Assembly: GCA_036005185.1 (NCBI GenBank)
Contig: DASYQS010000038.1
Span: forward strand, 124,001-188,000
Direction: 5' to 3'
Source: VBAU01 sp036005185
Lineage (GTDB): Bacteria > Bacteroidota > Bacteroidia > Chitinophagales > Chitinophagaceae
Length of the DNA stretch: 64,000 nucleotides
The notes under the pieces were generated by a model. The model was not told the origin of the DNA. It saw nothing but the letters and a program-made list of their open reading frames with translations, and made no database searches. The position numbers and the translations under genes were made by a program. Of the stretch, positions 1 to 8,829 are shown piece after piece. Numbering within the stretch: position 1 is the stretch's first letter; each line of letters starts with the position of its first letter.

Positions 1-148
1 AAAAAGTTTCAAAGCAGATTATGTCGAAATTGCGGATGCTAAGACGCTAAAGCCCATCAATGAATGGGATTCCCGCACAAATATTATTGGCGTTGTGGCT
101 GCTTACATCGACGGGGTTCGATTGATCGATAATATGATGCTCAATTAG
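1..148 (+). CDS. panC: Pantothenate synthetase, C-terminal fragment (cut by window edge)
   Basis: The reading frame is open from base 2 and ends at TAG 146-148. Its last 48 residues include the segments DYVEIADAKTL and TRLIDN-like GVRLIDNMMLN, which match the extreme C-terminus of pantothenate synthetase, the ATP-dependent ligase joining pantoate and beta-alanine. The next gene on the same strand is panD, which makes beta-alanine, so the two form a pantothenate (coenzyme A precursor) pair. The catalytic part lies outside the window, so the call rests on the C-terminal similarity and the neighbour. Confidence 0.85.
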   Translation, partial: KSFKADYVEIADAKTLKPINEWDSRTNIIGVVAAYIDGVRLIDNMMLN

Positions 149-172
149 GGATCAAAATTCAATAGTCATATG

Positions 173-232
173 AGTCAAGGGAGTCAAATAAGTCAATGAC
201 TTGAATGACCTATATGACTTATTTGACTTACT
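173..232. repeat. 9-bp periodic inverted repeat upstream of panD
   Basis: GTCA words begin at 174, 183 and 192 (period 9). TGAC words follow at 197, 206, 215 and 224 (again period 9). The two halves are mutually inverted: AGTCAAATAAGTCA at 182-195 is the exact reverse complement of TGACTTATTTGACT at 215-228, giving a 14-bp stem with a 19-base loop. The element ends about 12 bases before the panD ATG. A similar arrangement lies before the ABC-F gene near 28.2 kb. Confidence 0.75.
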
Positions 233-244
233 TAATTTTGCCCT

Positions 245-589
245 ATGCAAATAGAAATTTTAAAATCAAAAATTCACCGGGCTGTTATTACAGAAGCGAA
301 TTTAAATTACGTTGGTAGTATTACCCTTGATGAGAACCTAATGGATGCTGCCAATATTATTGAAAATGAAAAAGTGCAAGTGGTGAATGTAAATAATGGC
401 GAACGCTTAGAAACTTATGTGATCAAAGGAAAAAGAGGCTCGGGTATATGTTGTTTAAATGGCCCTGCCGCAAGAAAAGGAATGGTTGGTGATACTGTGA
501 TCGTAATTTCTTATGCAAGCATGGCGTTCGAAGAAGCAAAACAATTTAAACCCTGGATCATTTTTCCGAAAGAAGGCAATAAATTATAA
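245..589 (+). CDS. panD: Aspartate 1-decarboxylase (pyruvoyl-dependent)
   Basis: This 114-residue protein has the full length of PanD, which converts L-aspartate to beta-alanine in the cytoplasm for pantothenate synthesis. It starts MQIEILKSKIHRAVIT and carries the self-processing site Gly24-Ser25 within YVGSITLD; Ser25 would become the pyruvoyl cofactor. The conserved NGPAARKG segment lies around residues 72-79. It follows panC by 96 bases on the same strand, with a strong inverted repeat in the gap that could attenuate or stabilise a shared transcript. Family assignment is clear. Confidence 0.97.
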   Translation: MQIEILKSKIHRAVITEANLNYVGSITLDENLMDAANIIENEKVQVVNVNNGERLETYVIKGKRGSGICCLNGPAARKGMVGDTVIVISYASMAFEEAKQFKPWIIFPKEGNKL

Positions 590-654
590 TTAATAAACTT
601 TACTTTACAATATTTGTTTTGCAAATTCTTGTTGTAGGTTTATTTTCGGTATCC

Positions 655-1671
655 ATGAAGAAAAAGCTTTTCACTATACTTCAATATCTTTTATTCCTCA
701 GCCTGGGGATTTTCCTTGCATGGTGGTCGTTGAAAGATCTCGATCAGGAAAAAAGAACTCAAATAAAAAATGCATTAAGTCATGCAAGATATTGGCTTGT
801 CATTCCTGTATTTACTATTCTTATATTAAGTCACTTGGTTAGAGCAGTTCGTTGGAAACTGCTCATCAACTCCCTGGGATATCATCCCAGAACGGAAAAC
901 ACTTTTTTTGCAGTAATGATAGGTTATCTAACCAACCAGGCCGTTCCAAGACTTGGCGAAGTATTAAAATGTACAATGCTGGCGAGATATGAAAAAGTGC
1001 CTGCTGACAAATTGATCGGTACTATCATTCTTGAAAGAATTATTGATGCCATAAGCTTGCTTATCATATTTGCAATTACATTGGCTATTCAGCCAAGTAT
1101 TTACACCGACCTGATCAATGCTTTTTTTCATTCGCCACGTGATCCGGAAAAGAAAAAAATCTCAGGATTTATTCTTGCTGCAATACTCATTGGCCTTATA
1201 GCTTTGTGCATTTTTTTGTGGATGATCATAAAAAAGAAAACATTTGCCGATGTGATAGCACTATTTAAAAGAATTGGAAAAAGTGTTTGGCAAGGTATCA
1301 GCGCTGTGCAACATTTAAAACGAAGAGGATTGTTTTTGATTTACACGCTTGCCCTTTGGGTTCTTTATTTACTTGGCGGCTACATTGGTTTTTATGCTTT
1401 GCAAGAAACAGAACAGTATGGAGTTAAAGAAGCATTTGCAGTTCTGTCTGCTGGTAGCATTGGCATGATTGCCACTCCAGGCGGTATAGGGGCCTATGCC
1501 TTACTGCTTAAAAAAACTATGGAGCTTTATGGATTGCAAGAAGGAGTTGCCCTAGCCTTCGGGTGGATTCTATGGTTGGTACAAACCTTTGTGGTACTGA
1601 TAGGAGGATTATTTAGTTTTGTGGCTATTCCCTATTTCAATAAAAGAAAAACTATTCCTGAGACGGCCTGA
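655..1671 (+). CDS. Flippase-like integral membrane protein (lysylphosphatidylglycerol synthase TM region / UPF0104 family)
   Basis: From ATG 655 the product has 338 residues. An in-frame TTG at 619 would add 12 residues, but the ATG gives the usual start MKKKLFTILQYLLF. It has about eight hydrophobic segments and the family signatures RAVRWKLLI, VPRLGEVLK (about residues 90-100) and ATPGGIGAYALL near the C-terminus. These proteins form the membrane part of MprF-like lipid flippases and are often found next to cell-envelope genes. The downstream heptose-phosphate adenylyltransferase reading frame overlaps its 3' end. The substrate cannot be told from the sequence. Confidence 0.85.
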   Translation: MKKKLFTILQYLLFLSLGIFLAWWSLKDLDQEKRTQIKNALSHARYWLVIPVFTILILSHLVRAVRWKLLINSLGYHPRTENTFFAVMIGYLTNQAVPRLGEVLKCTMLARYEKVPADKLIGTIILERIIDAISLLIIFAITLAIQPSIYTDLINAFFHSPRDPEKKKISGFILAAILIGLIALCIFLWMIIKKKTFADVIALFKRIGKSVWQGISAVQHLKRRGLFLIYTLALWVLYLLGGYIGFYALQETEQYGVKEAFAVLSAGSIGMIATPGGIGAYALLLKKTMELYGLQEGVALAFGWILWLVQTFVVLIGGLFSFVAIPYFNKRKTIPETA

Positions 1672-2149
1672 AATTATATCACAAAAAATTTTAACCCTGC
1701 CGCAATTGGTGCAAAGAATTTCACAATGGAAAGTGCTGGGAAAAACATTTGCTTTTACAAATGGAGTGTTTGATCTTCTTCATCCCGGGCATATCTTTTC
1801 TTTATCCCAAGCTGCAAAAGAAGCTGATTATTTAGTTGTAGGATTGAACTCAGATAACTCTGTAAAAAAATTAAAAGGGAATGATAGACCTATCAACAAC
1901 CAGGAAACAAGATCGTTGATACTGGCCTCATTATTAATAGTGGATGCTGTCACAATCTTTGAAGAAGATACTCCGCTTGAATTGATTAATGCTGTACAAC
2001 CCGACGTGTTGGTAAAAGGCGGCGATTATACCATTGAGCAAATTGTTGGTGCTAAAGAAGTGATTGCCAGTGGTGGAAGAGTAGTTATTAATCCTATTAT
2101 TAATGGATACTCAACAACTAGCATTATAGAGAAATTAAAAACTGTTTGA
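1619..2149 (+). CDS. rfaE2: D-glycero-beta-D-manno-heptose 1-phosphate adenylyltransferase (RfaE2/HldE C-domain type)
   Basis: A single-domain nucleotidyltransferase. Signatures are FTNGVFDLLHPGH (the HxGH nucleotide motif), GLNSDNSVKKLKG, NDRP and VLVKGGDYT. Stand-alone proteins of this kind make ADP-heptose for the inner lipopolysaccharide core. The start is unclear because no ATG precedes the domain. The coordinate given is the outermost TTG at 1619, which overlaps the upstream gene by 53 bases. Family members usually begin about 10 residues before KILTLPQL, which points to the ATT at 1673 just after the upstream stop; TTG 1706 or GTG 1709 are other options. The overlap implies co-translation with the flippase-like gene. 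Confidence 0.88.
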   Translation: MWLFPISIKEKLFLRRPEIISQKILTLPQLVQRISQWKVLGKTFAFTNGVFDLLHPGHIFSLSQAAKEADYLVVGLNSDNSVKKLKGNDRPINNQETRSLILASLLIVDAVTIFEEDTPLELINAVQPDVLVKGGDYTIEQIVGAKEVIASGGRVVINPIINGYSTTSIIEKLKTV

Positions 2150-2226
2150 TTATTCTTTGAAAGATCACATTGAAACTTTTTCAAACTTAACAACGCACTT
2201 CAGCTTCGTTTCTTAATTTTATTGCC

Positions 2227-4320
2227 ATGGATTCTAAACGCAAGACGATCTTTCGGGATATAAGCTGGCTTTCATTCAATGCAAGGGTTTTACAGGAAGC
2301 TGCCGATCCTTCTGTTCCTCTTCGTGAACGAATTAGATTCTTGGGCATTTTTTCAAACAACATGGATGAATTTTTCCGTGTTCGCGTTGCTACCCTCAAA
2401 CGCATGGTTGAGTTCCGGGCCAAAGCCAAAGCAACCATGCATCTTGAAGCCGAGCCTCAAAAAATACTGGATGAAATTCAGATGACCGTTCTTAACCAGC
2501 AAAGTGAGTTCAACCGCATTTGGGAAGACATGCAGGAAGAGTTGAAGAAAGAAAAAATATTTTTAGTTACAGAAAAAGAACTGAATGCAGAGCAGCAGGA
2601 ATTTGTGCGTCGCTATTATGATGAAGAAGTAAGCCCCAATGTAATCCCATTGATGATCGAAAGCATTCCCAATTTTCCATATTTACGCGATAAATCCATT
2701 TATCTGGGCGTGGTGATGTGGAAGAAACAAGCACCGTTGAAAAAAAAATATGCGCTGATCGAAATCCCAAGCCGTGTGCTGGGAAGATTTATTCAACTAC
2801 CCTCTTCTGATGATGAACATTATATCATTTTGCTGGAAGATGTTATCCGCTCCAATTTGCCTGATATTTTTTATTATTTCGGGTATGATCAGTTTAGTGC
2901 TCACGTTTTTAAAGTAACCCGTGATGCGGAAATTGATATTGATAATGATGTTTCCACTTCACTCATTCAGAAGATCGAAAAGGGGTTGAAGAATCGTCGC
3001 AAAGGAAAACCTGTACGTTTTGTATATGACAGGGAAATGGATCCTGCTCTTCTTGAGTATTTAATTCGCCGCATGAATCTTACCAAAAGAGATAATCTTA
3101 TTCCAGGCGCACGTATCCATAACTTTCGTCATTTTATGGATTTTCCAGAAAATGTATTTGAGAAAAAAAGTGATCGCAGAAAACCATTCGTTCATCCTTT
3201 GCTTGTGGATGAACGTGTAACCGATGTAGTTATGGAAAAGGATGTAATGCTTCATTTTCCTTATCACTCCTTTAATGCGGTGATCGACCTGTTGCGCGAA
3301 GCTGCGGTTGATCCCGATGTGACCAGCATAAAGATCACTTGCTACCGGCTTGCCTCGCAATCAAAAATCATCAATGCACTCATCAATGCCGCCAGGAATG
3401 GCAAACATGTAACGGTAATGCTTGAGTTACGTGCGAGGTTTGATGAAGAAGCTAATCTTGAATGGAAGGACCGGTTAGAGGAAGAAGGTGCAAAAGTGCT
3501 GACAGGCATATCTGATATGAAAATACATGCCAAGCTCTGTGTTATCAAAAAAAGAATGAATGATCGCAGCACTCATTATGGCCTTGTAAGCACCGGCAAC
3601 TTAAATGAAAAAACAGCCATGGTTTATGGCGACCATTGCCTGCTTACCTCTAATCAAAAAATTATGGCAGATGCAAACAGGATCTTTAATTTTTTAGAAC
3701 AACCCAAAAGCGGGGAGCATTTTTTAAAAGCATGTAACACCGTTATACCAAGCCCTGTTGTGCTTCGAAAGCAATTGCATAAGCTCATCAATACAGAAAT
3801 TAAAAACGCCAAGCAAAAACACCCGGCATCTATCATTCTAAAAATGAATTCGTTTTCTGACGAAGACCTTATCGACAGATTGTATGATGCCGCCAAAGAG
3901 GGAGTGGAAATAAAATTGATCGTAAGAGGCATATTTTGCATGCTATCTGAGAATCGAAAATTCAAGCAACTTATTACAGCCATCAGCATCGTTGATGAAT
4001 ATCTGGAACATGCACGGGTGTGGGTATTTCACAACAAGGGTAAAGAGAAAGTTTATATATCTTCGGCCGACTGGATGGTGCGAAACCTGGATCACCGTGT
4101 TGAAGCCACATGTCCTATAACAGAGGAAGGCATTAAAAAGGAATTAAAAAATATCTTGAATATACAGTTGAATGATAATGTAAAAGCAAGATGGTTGAAT
4201 AATGAATTAAGCAATGACTATGTGTCTTTCAAAGGAAAAAAGAAGATTCGCTCACAGGTTGAAACTTATCATTTTCTCGCTAAAAAAATTTTGAAACATA
4301 GTGAGATTGGCAGCCATTGA
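2227..4320 (+). CDS. ppk1: Polyphosphate kinase 1
   Basis: A 697-residue protein, full length for PPK1, which reversibly polymerises the ATP gamma-phosphate into inorganic polyphosphate. It begins with the N-domain signature RDISWLSFNARVLQEA and includes FSNNMDEFFRVR. The autophosphorylated histidine is His434 within MKIHAKLCVI, equivalent to the E. coli active site, and a second conserved histidine is His595 in EHARVWVFHN. The STGNLNEKTA motif is also present. The ppx-type phosphatase starts inside its last codons (20-base overlap), so synthesis and breakdown of polyphosphate are encoded together. Confidence 0.97.
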   Translation: MDSKRKTIFRDISWLSFNARVLQEAADPSVPLRERIRFLGIFSNNMDEFFRVRVATLKRMVEFRAKAKATMHLEAEPQKILDEIQMTVLNQQSEFNRIWEDMQEELKKEKIFLVTEKELNAEQQEFVRRYYDEEVSPNVIPLMIESIPNFPYLRDKSIYLGVVMWKKQAPLKKKYALIEIPSRVLGRFIQLPSSDDEHYIILLEDVIRSNLPDIFYYFGYDQFSAHVFKVTRDAEIDIDNDVSTSLIQKIEKGLKNRRKGKPVRFVYDREMDPALLEYLIRRMNLTKRDNLIPGARIHNFRHFMDFPENVFEKKSDRRKPFVHPLLVDERVTDVVMEKDVMLHFPYHSFNAVIDLLREAAVDPDVTSIKITCYRLASQSKIINALINAARNGKHVTVMLELRARFDEEANLEWKDRLEEEGAKVLTGISDMKIHAKLCVIKKRMNDRSTHYGLVSTGNLNEKTAMVYGDHCLLTSNQKIMADANRIFNFLEQPKSGEHFLKACNTVIPSPVVLRKQLHKLINTEIKNAKQKHPASIILKMNSFSDEDLIDRLYDAAKEGVEIKLIVRGIFCMLSENRKFKQLITAISIVDEYLEHARVWVFHNKGKEKVYISSADWMVRNLDHRVEATCPITEEGIKKELKNILNIQLNDNVKARWLNNELSNDYVSFKGKKKIRSQVETYHFLAKKILKHSEIGSH

Positions 4321-5203
4321 TATTGGAAGTAACGCCGCAAGATTATTGATCAGTGATGTAGTTCCGGGCACAAAGGCTAATCCTGAGTTCATAAAAATGG
4401 CCCTGGTTCGCGTCCCTCTTCGTTTGGGTTTTGATGTGTTTGATAAAGGAGAAATTTCACCTGCAAAAACGGATAAGATCATCAAAACCATAAAATCGTA
4501 CAAATATTTATTGGATGTATATGAGGTAAAACATTTGAAGGCCTGCGCCACTTCAGCCATGCGCGATGCGGTGAATGCCGAAGACATCATCAAGAAAATA
4601 AAATTAGAAACAGGGATTGAGATAGAGGTGATCAGCGGGCAAGAGGAAGCTTCTTTGATTTATGAAAATCATGTAGCGGAAAATATGAATAAGGACGAAT
4701 CTTATTTATACATAGATGTAGGAGGCGGAAGCACCGAGCTTACTTTTTTTAGTGATGGAAAGCTTATCTTCAAAGAGTCATTCAATATTGGCACAATACG
4801 TTTACTCAAGAACCAGGTAACGGAAGCACATTGGGATGAAATGAAAGAATTTATCAAAACAAAAACCAAAGGGTACCATCATGTAACAGCTATCGGTTCT
4901 GGGGGAAATATTAATAAGATCTTTTCTCTTTCAAAACGCAAGGAAGGTAAACCTCTTTCACTCGAGCTTCTTCGTGATTATTATAAAGAATTCAGCACTA
5001 TTTCCGTTTCACAGCGCATAGCATTTTATCATTTGCGTGAGGACAGAGCTGATGTGATCGTTCCTGCTTTGCTCATCTATATTAATGTAATGAGATGGGT
5101 TGACACTGAAGAAATATATGTACCAAAAATTGGTTTAGCTGACGGTCTTATTCATACATTATACGAAGAAGTAAAGCGTGAAAACGGGAAAGATCGAAAT
5201 TGA
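4301..5203 (+). CDS. ppx: Ppx/GppA family exopolyphosphatase
   Basis: A 300-residue ASKHA-fold phosphatase starting at GTG 4301. It has AAIDIGSNAARLLI (phosphate loop 1), ACATSAMRDA, SGQEEASLIYEN, IDVGGGSTELT (phosphate loop 2) and AIGSGGNINK. These are hallmarks of exopolyphosphatase/pppGpp phosphatase proteins that release phosphate from polyphosphate ends. It is the short form, lacking the C-terminal HD-like domain of E. coli Ppx. It overlaps ppk1 by 20 bases and should be translationally coupled to it. Confidence 0.93.
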   Translation: MRLAAIDIGSNAARLLISDVVPGTKANPEFIKMALVRVPLRLGFDVFDKGEISPAKTDKIIKTIKSYKYLLDVYEVKHLKACATSAMRDAVNAEDIIKKIKLETGIEIEVISGQEEASLIYENHVAENMNKDESYLYIDVGGGSTELTFFSDGKLIFKESFNIGTIRLLKNQVTEAHWDEMKEFIKTKTKGYHHVTAIGSGGNINKIFSLSKRKEGKPLSLELLRDYYKEFSTISVSQRIAFYHLREDRADVIVPALLIYINVMRWVDTEEIYVPKIGLADGLIHTLYEEVKRENGKDRN

Positions 5204-5206
5204 AAG

Positions 5207-5650
5207 TTAAATCCTTTTTAAGGTTATATCATACCGAAGCGGGGTTTGGATCTTCATTAAATTTCCTTGTAAAGTAACAACAGAAGGTGCGCAAGGACTA
5301 ACAGACTGCAATGAACAAGCATGAAGAACTGTAAGAAAGCTTTCACCCCACTGATCTTCATTAATCTTTGTCATTGCAAAGGTTTTAAAAATTATTTCAT
5401 TTCCATTTTGTGTATATGCACCATCACTGAGTGAGTTTCTGAGTGTATGACCGGCAAAACTATTTCTATCTAAAAAAGTAATGACTACATCCATATTTGA
5501 AGAGGGAGGATAGCTTATTGTCGATGTGTTTTTGTCAAAGACTTGAATTAATTTCCAAGAGCCAAGAATGTCATTCGAACCGCTATTGTCTTTGCGGCAA
5601 GCGGAAAAAAGCAAGAGAAAGAAAAAAGCAGTGAATAAGATTAGTTTCAT
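5207..5650 (-). CDS. Small lipoprotein, lipocalin-like
   Basis: I take ATG 5650 because it begins MKLILFTAFFFLLLFSAC, a lipoprotein signal with lipobox FSAC; the open frame extends upstream to 5722 with no such signal. The mature part begins RKDNSGSND and contains LGSWKLIQVF, the opening motif of lipocalin-like domains common in Bacteroidota lipoproteins. The 147-residue protein is convergent with ppx, only 3 bases apart. The function is unknown. It is probably anchored to a membrane facing the periplasm. Confidence 0.75.
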   Translation of the reverse strand: MKLILFTAFFFLLLFSACRKDNSGSNDILGSWKLIQVFDKNTSTISYPPSSNMDVVITFLDRNSFAGHTLRNSLSDGAYTQNGNEIIFKTFAMTKINEDQWGESFLTVLHACSLQSVSPCAPSVVTLQGNLMKIQTPLRYDITLKRI

Positions 5651-6064
5651 GACGAATAACCAAATGAAGTTACAAAATAAGCCCAATTGAACCCAAATGA
5701 ATTTCTCCATTGGCCTTTTCAAACTTACTAATCAGTAAGATCACGGTTAATATTCTCTGAACTTTCGCAAGCGAGACAAGGCAAAAAAAATCCCCACTGG
5801 GAAGCAAGGAATTTTCATAGTCTCCGAATATTGGATTTATTGATTTCATAGGAAGGGACTAGTGGACGGTTGGACACTGGGACGGAACAAATCAACTGTG
5901 AAAACAAAATTACAGCGCATAGATGCTAATTCATTTAATAAATAGTCAAACAGAACAATATCATCGATAAAGGCAATGAAAATAACGATGGGCTTCAACT
6001 TGATAAGATTGTTTCAGGAAAATTACTTGAGAAAATTACGAGAAAGAATTTTGAAAAAGATTAA
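5651..6064. other. Intergenic region with micro-repeat and a possible gene remnant
   Basis: No convincing complete gene is seen. Bases 5855-5888 hold a degenerate heptamer repeat (GGGACTA, GTGGACG, GTTGGAC, ACTGGGA). A 40-codon frame without a start codon (5942-6064, +) ends exactly against the lspA stop and has a protein-like composition (DGLQLDKIVSGKLLEKI), but it is too short to call a gene. Confidence 0.5.
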
Positions 6065-6568
6065 TCATGCATGGCTTTCCATTTTTTTTCTAAAAATGAT
6101 TTCTAGCAGAACGATAAATACGCCGATCATGATCGATACATCAGCCAAGTTAAATATGCCGGTTTGAAAAAGCCCGAAGTTGATATGCAGAAAATCTGTT
6201 ACTGAACCATGCACTATTCTGTCAAAAATATTTCCGATGCCACCGCCAATCACAAAACAAAACCCTGCCAGCATGTTATTTGAAATGTTTGGTTTTCTTA
6301 ACACATAAATAAATCCTACAACCACAGCAATTAAAGGAATGAATGATAGTAAAATTTTTTTGGCAGAATTTGGAAGCGAATCGCCCGCGCTTAAAAACGC
6401 ACCAGAGTTTTCAACATGGGTTACCGTGAGATGATTACTTAAAAGATGAATACTGTGATAAGGAAGAATAGACTTTCTTACAATTCCTTTAGAAACCTGG
6501 TCGCAGCTAATGTTGACGATAACAAGTAGAAGAATAAGGGAAATTTTAATTATCTTTTTTGTGTTCAT
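6065..6568 (-). CDS. lspA: Lipoprotein signal peptidase (signal peptidase II)
   Basis: This 167-residue protein with four transmembrane segments is the aspartic protease that removes signal peptides from prolipoproteins after lipidation. Motifs are CDQVSK (Asp23) and ENSGAFLS, then a GNIFDRIVHGSVTDFL stretch with catalytic Asp125, and FNLADVSI with catalytic Asp143. Length and motif order match LspA. Several lipoproteins in this window would be its substrates. It is convergent with the region at 5.9 kb and has no obvious operon partner. Confidence 0.96.
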   Translation of the reverse strand: MNTKKIIKISLILLLVIVNISCDQVSKGIVRKSILPYHSIHLLSNHLTVTHVENSGAFLSAGDSLPNSAKKILLSFIPLIAVVVGFIYVLRKPNISNNMLAGFCFVIGGGIGNIFDRIVHGSVTDFLHINFGLFQTGIFNLADVSIMIGVFIVLLEIIFRKKMESHA

Positions 6569-6639
6569 AATAAGATCGCATCTGGTATCTGCGGCTTTCT
6601 AAATTAGAAGAATATTTTTGTTTATTCAAATTGTGGTTA

Positions 6640-7224
6640 CTAAGCTGTCCTTGTTAATCTAGCTGATAAATGATCTTCAAAGTTTTTGTTTTGCTGCGTT
6701 GCCATGTTTAATTCGTACTCCAAAACATTGGCTGAAGCCTTAATGATTCTTTGTGATCGAATCGTTTTTGGATCATTTTGAATGCTGGCGGTATCGAAAA
6801 CGAATTCATTTTCTGAATGCTCCGTCAAATAATAAGTTTCTGACCTGCCCCCAACTTGAGCGCTGACTAAAATAATTTGACCTTCTTTCAATAGGATAAA
6901 CCCAGTATCCCAAAATACTGTTTTACCATTTTTGTCAGTGTTATTCTTGTACCAGGTTTTTTGATTAAAAAGAATAGCATCTTTATTTTCATCGGCATGA
7001 AATTCCCATTCTTCTGTATAATCTGTCGAATCAATAGTTGGGTATTTGGCAAAACCTTCCCCCGACCACTTGCCGCTTAGTTTTGCTTTGAGATCAGCAA
7101 ATACTTTTTGCATCTCTTCCAACTTGCTTTCAGCCAATATTTGCATATCGAAGTGTTTATTTAGTGATTCACTAACTTCCAAAAACGTTTGAAATGAACT
7201 CTTCATTATGATCAAGTCGTACAT
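6640..7224 (-). CDS. Nitrobindin-like heme-binding beta-barrel protein
   Basis: The 194-residue product has an N-terminal helix of about 45 residues. A domain follows opening with LSGKWSGEGFAKYPTID and YTEEWEF, the signature of the THAP4/nitrobindin (DUF1794, FABP-like) ten-stranded barrel. The family typically binds heme through a C-terminal histidine and reacts with nitric oxide or peroxynitrite. The histidine candidates here (HSENEF and near the C-terminus) are not certain ligands. ATG 7224 and ATG 7206 are both possible starts. There is no signal peptide, so it is probably cytoplasmic. Confidence 0.65.
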   Translation of the reverse strand: MYDLIIMKSSFQTFLEVSESLNKHFDMQILAESKLEEMQKVFADLKAKLSGKWSGEGFAKYPTIDSTDYTEEWEFHADENKDAILFNQKTWYKNNTDKNGKTVFWDTGFILLKEGQIILVSAQVGGRSETYYLTEHSENEFVFDTASIQNDPKTIRSQRIIKASANVLEYELNMATQQNKNFEDHLSARLTRTA

Positions 7225-7332
7225 ATCAGCATTATCCCAAAAATCAATTTCCAGTTATCAAATGCTGTATAAAGATTTGAAAGATCGACGAACTCCGTAA
7301 GAATAGAAATAATCAATAATTAATAATTGAAC

Positions 7333-8733
7333 TTATTTCCATCCGCCACCTAAAGAGCGATATAATTCAACCATTGCAGTTAGTTGCTGGCGCTGAATGT
7401 TTGCTAAACCCAACTCCGCATTTAAAGAATTACTTTGAGCCGTTACCACTTCCAGATAATCCGCCATGCCCGCTCTGAATAACAGCGATGCGTTACTGAT
7501 GGCTTTATGCAGAGTATCAACTTGCGCTGATGCAATTTGTCTTTGTGATTTTAATTTATCAATCTGTACAAGAGCATTCACCACTTCGCCTGTTGCATTC
7601 AATGCAGTTTGACGAAAACTTAGCACTGCTTCTTCTCTTTGTACTTCTGCAACTCTAAGATTTGTTTTTAACTGCCGATGTTCTAAAATCGGTTGGGCAA
7701 CCGTTCCTGCTGCGGTTGCAAAGAGAGATGCAGGCATTACAAACCATTTGCTTGCTTTGAATGCATTCAATCCGCCGGTTGCAGTTATGTTGAATGAGGG
7801 ATACATCTGTGCTTTCGCAATGCCCACATTTGCATTTGCGGCAACGAGCGCCATTTCACGTGCACGCACATCTGGTCTGCGGCTAAGCATTGCGGCGGGC
7901 ACGCCTGTTGGCAAATCATCCCACATATGAATGTTGACGAGTTCTGCGGAACGTGTAATCGGAGCAGGTAATTCACCCGATAAAATGCGAATAGTGTTTT
8001 CCTGAATTGCAATTTGTTGCTCCAATTGTGGAATCAACAATGCTGCCGTGTGTCTTTGTACCTCCGTTTGTTGCACTGCGAGCTCTGTTACTTGTCCGGC
8101 TTGTTTTTGCAAACGCATCATCTGAACAATCGTGTCGCTTAGTGCAAGATTCTTCCGCGTAATATCAAGCTGGGTATCGAGCATCAGCAAATTGAAATAA
8201 CTATTTGCAATGTTTGCAATAAGTGACGTCTGCACTGCTCTTGCACCCTCATAGGTTTGCAAGTAGTTTGCAAGTGCTGCCTCCTTTTGTCGTTTAATCT
8301 TTCCCCACACATCAAGCTCCCATGATAAACCTACCGCCAACGTATAATCTTCTAAATGGTCCTGACCAATAAAACTCTGCAAACTTTTTCCGTTCAAACT
8401 ATTGTCGGATGGTGAGGTCGTTGATGCACTTGCCTGCGCATTTACCGAAGGCACGTAGTTCATCTTTGCCTGCTTTACATATTGTGCGGCTTCGTCAATG
8501 CGTTTCTTTGCCAATTGCAAATCATAGCTACCCGCAAGAGCCTGATCAATCAATCGCACCAGCGTTGTATCGCCGAAGAAATTTCTCCAGTTCATATCGC
8601 CAACGCTTGTGTCCGAAGGCGCCATGTTCGCAAACTGTTGCGGCAATTCAACCTCGGGTCGCTTATAATTTTTGCTTACAGTGCATGACGCAACAAAAAA
8701 TAATGCTATAAAAAATTGAAATCTCTTTTGCAT
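7333..8733 (-). CDS. Outer-membrane efflux lipoprotein, TolC/OprM (NodT) family
   Basis: A 466-residue outer-membrane factor. The signal ends in lipobox FVASC and is followed by NYKRPEVELP, the usual start of OprM-type proteins. Two repeated outer-membrane-efflux domains follow, with motifs LGLSWELDVWGKIKR-like VGLSWELDVWGK (about residue 135), SRRPDVRAREMAL (about 285) and the C-terminal RQQLTAMVELYRSLGGGW. It forms the exit duct of the RND pump and is the third gene of the efflux operon, 96 bases after the pump gene. Confidence 0.95.
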   Translation of the reverse strand: MQKRFQFFIALFFVASCTVSKNYKRPEVELPQQFANMAPSDTSVGDMNWRNFFGDTTLVRLIDQALAGSYDLQLAKKRIDEAAQYVKQAKMNYVPSVNAQASASTTSPSDNSLNGKSLQSFIGQDHLEDYTLAVGLSWELDVWGKIKRQKEAALANYLQTYEGARAVQTSLIANIANSYFNLLMLDTQLDITRKNLALSDTIVQMMRLQKQAGQVTELAVQQTEVQRHTAALLIPQLEQQIAIQENTIRILSGELPAPITRSAELVNIHMWDDLPTGVPAAMLSRRPDVRAREMALVAANANVGIAKAQMYPSFNITATGGLNAFKASKWFVMPASLFATAAGTVAQPILEHRQLKTNLRVAEVQREEAVLSFRQTALNATGEVVNALVQIDKLKSQRQIASAQVDTLHKAISNASLLFRAGMADYLEVVTAQSNSLNAELGLANIQRQQLTAMVELYRSLGGGWK

Positions 8734-8829
8734 TGCTTGATATTTAAATGTCCGTGTTGTAATTTTTATGTTACGAGCGTTTAGTTTTGCTTAGCTCATA
8801 AAAATTCTAGTTATAAATCCGAAACAGTT

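Noticed and set aside
5942..6064. 40-codon open frame ending at the lspA stop, as a small gene
   Set aside because: No start codon and the length is within chance for AT-rich DNA; mentioned only as a possible remnant.
5976..6167. 63-codon plus-strand ORF near lspA
   Set aside because: It is antisense to the lspA 3' end, lacks a start context and has a basic low-complexity composition.
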